In this document: positions 62,066-64,000 of the stretch, in pieces
Layout of the letters: the number at the start of each line of letters is the position of its first letter
Numbering within the stretch: position 1 is the stretch's first letter
Assembly (NCBI GenBank): GCA_014695295.1
Contig: JACJNY010000057.1
Location: 62,001-126,000 of the forward strand
DNA length: 64,000 nucleotides
Direction: 5' to 3'
From: Microcoleus sp. FACHB-61
GTDB taxonomy: Bacteria; Cyanobacteriota; Cyanobacteriia; Cyanobacteriales; Microcoleaceae
The notes under the pieces: generated by a model
What the model saw: only the letters and a program-made list of their open reading frames with translations
Database searches by the model: none
What the model was told of the DNA's origin: nothing
Made by a program: the position numbers and the translations under genes

Positions 62066-63143
62066 TCAATTTTTCAGTAGCACACCAGCTTTGATAAATG
62101 AGTCAAGTTTGCCGTTGAGCACCTCGGCGACGGCTGTTGTTTGGATTCCTGTACGGAGATCCAAAACTTTGCCCTGGTTCGGGCTGTAGCTGGCAAATTG
62201 ATATTCCCGAATTGGTTGGTTAAGGACTGTTTTTAGGCGATCGCACTGAATGTCTGCAAGCTGTGGAACTCCTTGCCTTTGCATAATAGCAAACAGTTTG
62301 CTGGTGAGAACCCCCAAAGCTTTTTCTCTCTTTTTCGGTTGATTAGATATTGCCGAAATACCAGTCGGAACATGAACAATCTCCACCCAAGGTGAGACGC
62401 CCCAACCAATCTGATCGTGAGGATGCCAGATTATTTCTAAATCCTGCTGTGGAATCTCCAGTTGTACATCCATTGGCAGAACTTCCACAATCACTGGAGT
62501 CGGCAGATTTTTGGTAATATCAAAAGGCGATGTATCTTTCACTAGATGCACTCCCGTTTCTGACTTTAGATAGCCGTAAGCGCCACGTCCGTCTATTGCC
62601 AAAGTTGCAGAATTAATTCCTCTACAACAACCTTTACCTCGCCCATGCCCATGTTCAATTGACAGAACTCTATAGCCTCGGTTTTCTCCCCAACTAGCAT
62701 ACATTGTCAGCAAACTTTGTGCCCAGTCCGGAGCTTCTGCTGCATTAATTATGAGGTAGGCTCCATTTTTGTCATAAGGCCCGCTCAATAATTGCTCTAG
62801 TTCATATTCATATTCTTCTAGAATGGGGTTTAGTTGAGCTAAATTAGTTTGAAGTTCTTGCTCTAGTTCGTCGTCTGCTTGAAATTCGAGCAAGTCAACT
62901 GCTGATGTAGCATCTGCTAAATAAGTTTGGCACTGGTTGAGTTTTGCCTGGTAGGATTCGAGTGATTCTAGTTCTTGGAGTATCCGTTCAACTGTGTTTA
63001 TGCTGTGGTCAGGCTCCGGCTGTGCTGCTAGCTGTTGTAACTTTTGGGTCTCGGCGGTTAAGGCTGAGCTAAAGATAGTCTTGTAGACCCGTTAGGCGAT
63101 CGGACAAAGTTTCGATATTGTGTTTGAGGTCTAGAACTTCCAC
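62066..63143 (-). CDS. Degenerate RF2 paralogue (no GGQ; frameshift site has UAG)
   Basis: It repeats the whole prfB layout: GTG at 63143, [23 protein letters not shown], then TAG (63071-63069) where prfB has TGA. A +1 shift would continue SSALTAETQKLQQ and reach the clear RF2-like frame ending at 62066 (about 358 residues). SPF is kept (TSPFDI), and YLKSETGVHLVKD, EIVHVPTG and VLDLRTGIQTTAVAEVLNGKL align with RF2, but the GGQ segment is replaced by WHPHDQIGWGVSPWVEI. It could not release peptides in the normal way. It may be a regulator, a rescue factor or a decaying copy. The leader region is almost identical to that of prfB, so it is a tandem duplication. Confidence 0.75.
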
Positions 63144-63205
63144 GGCTAGTTCTCCGGCGTTGTGGGCTGTATTTTTGAGTTTAGCAGAAATTTCGACATT
63201 TCAGC

Positions 63206-63240
63206 AATTAATCCGTGTATCCGTGTGCAAATCCGTGTTC
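63206..63240 (-). repeat. Dispersed ACACGGATT repeat upstream of the prfB paralogue
   Basis: Non-coding copy of the repeat inserted in cobB (53927-53960, opposite strand). It contains three AATCCGTGT units and lies between the TPR gene end and the prfB paralogue leader. Confidence 0.75.
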
Positions 63241-63247
63241 TTCCTTC

Positions 63248-64000
63248 TTATATATACTGCGAACCTGTTGAATTGAAAGTTTTACCGCATTCGTGAGCGC
63301 ATACGTCCAACCTTTTAGAACAGGAAAAACTTTTTGTGAGGTCTTCGCGAAACCAATCTCTGGCGATCGCATCTTTCACCGATTGAGTTCTGAGAGAATT
63401 AAAGCCATTTCCGTACTTTTCAATTAAAGCCAGCATTTGCGGTCTGTAAGTGTGGTTATAAACAGCGTATTTTGTATGGCTTACCCAACAGCAAGGCCAG
63501 AGTTCCGCTTCAAAACTGATGAAAACTTCTTGGGTGGCTTGAGTTTGACAGCTAATTTCTACATTTCGGTAGTAATTGTTTAGGCTACCAAATTTTTCTA
63601 CAGCTTGGATAAATTGGTCTCCCTGTGGATTTTTATATTGTTCCAACGATGGGGGTTGGAGTTCTTCGCTGGCTGGCTTTGATGGGGCAGACTGATTTGG
63701 TTCTGGTGCTTGAGAGGTTTCGATAGCTATAGCTTGATACCAAGCATAATTGGCTTTTTCTGGTTGCCCCAACTGCCTCAACACTTGAGCTAAATTGCGA
63801 TAAGCTCCGGCAAAATTGGGTTTAAGCTCGATCGCCTTTTGGTAATAAGCACTAGCGGGCTGCCACTGTTGCTGTTGAGCATAAAGACTGCCGACATTAG
63901 CATAAACTTCTGGAAAGTTAGGCTGAATTTTAAGTGCCTTGGCGTAACAATCTGCTGCTGCTTGCATCTTCCCCAAACCTTGAACAGCATTGCCTAAAGT
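63248..64000 (-). CDS. TPR protein with SPASM-like cysteine tail, 3' part (5' end outside window)
   Basis: The frame is open to the window edge (the ATG at 63976 is internal to a TPR unit), so the gene starts beyond 64000. The visible part has at least three TPR units (CYAKALKIQPNFPEVYANVG, YYQKAIELKPNFAGAYRNLA), a Pro/Ser linker, then a C-terminal region with spaced cysteines: EISCQ, ELWPCCWVSH and CSKRLDVCAHEC. This resembles the SPASM or twitch region of radical SAM enzymes, but no radical SAM core lies between it and the TPRs. Function unknown. Confidence 0.7.
   Translation of the reverse strand, partial: TLGNAVQGLGKMQAAADCYAKALKIQPNFPEVYANVGSLYAQQQQWQPASAYYQKAIELKPNFAGAYRNLAQVLRQLGQPEKANYAWYQAIAIETSQAPEPNQSAPSKPASEELQPPSLEQYKNPQGDQFIQAVEKFGSLNNYYRNVEISCQTQATQEVFISFEAELWPCCWVSHTKYAVYNHTYRPQMLALIEKYGNGFNSLRTQSVKDAIARDWFREDLTKSFSCSKRLDVCAHECGKTFNSTGSQYI

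Overview
The window looks like chromosomal DNA of a filamentous, Oscillatoriales-type cyanobacterium (Microcoleus/Oscillatoria/Phormidium-like). Reasons: very frequent HIP1-type octamers (GCGATCGC), a clpR-clpP3 pair, an fbp-tal-zwf-opcA block, a DUF1995 and a DUF4330 protein, a KGK-domain protein, a seven-PAS hybrid kinase with a cyanobacteriochrome-like GAF domain, and abundant 7-bp tandem repeats between genes. The genus is an inference; no rRNA is present.

Layout. 1-8.3 kb: 3' end of a secreted endonuclease/exonuclease/phosphatase-type nuclease, conserved membrane proteins, an alpha/beta hydrolase with a degraded triad, a DUF4330 protein, an M48 metalloprotease and a metallophosphatase. 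8.6-12.4 kb: DUF1995 protein, a cyclase-family/acyl-CoA-dehydrogenase pair, rfbF. 12.7-13.6 kb: a compact exported RNase A-like toxin with its CdiI-type immunity gene. 13.7-21.3 kb: glycan-related genes (GH39-like hydrolase, a three-glycosyltransferase fusion, a TPR-methyltransferase). 21.4-28.3 kb: two signalling proteins. 28.7-35.2 kb: LpxB-related protein, ComB-like phosphatase, EI24 protein, and an MBOAT acyltransferase with an SGNH-like partner. 35.27-35.44 kb: a tRNA-like locus whose 3' half is encoded upstream of its 5' half. 35.5-42.3 kb: Ser/Thr kinase, J-domain protein, clpR-clpP3, vWA protein, Uma2 protein, TPR protein, thrB. 42.3-47.3 kb: a CHAT-type remnant, two tandem Ser/Thr kinases (one with ankyrin repeats), and a DUF4058 remnant.

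47.6-53.4 kb holds fbp, tal, zwf and opcA, the cyanobacterial oxidative pentose phosphate block. 53.6-60.5 kb: a cobyrinate diamide synthase, then genes that fit nitrogen salvage from heterocycles and ureides (ureidoglycolate lyase-like, cytosine deaminase, AtzG/AtzE-type amidase pair), interrupted by a second possible toxin/immunity pair and a KGK protein. 60.5-64 kb: rpsU, prfB with its classical programmed frameshift, a tandem degenerate prfB paralogue that has lost GGQ and whose frameshift stop is UAG instead of UGA, and the 3' end of a TPR gene with a SPASM-like cysteine tail.

The most unusual items are the permuted tRNA-like locus, the prfB paralogue, the stand-alone RNase A-type toxin/immunity pair, the triple glycosyltransferase with a helical domain repeated three times, and several dispersed repeats that sit in frame inside otherwise conserved genes (thrB, cobyrinate diamide synthase, atzE).
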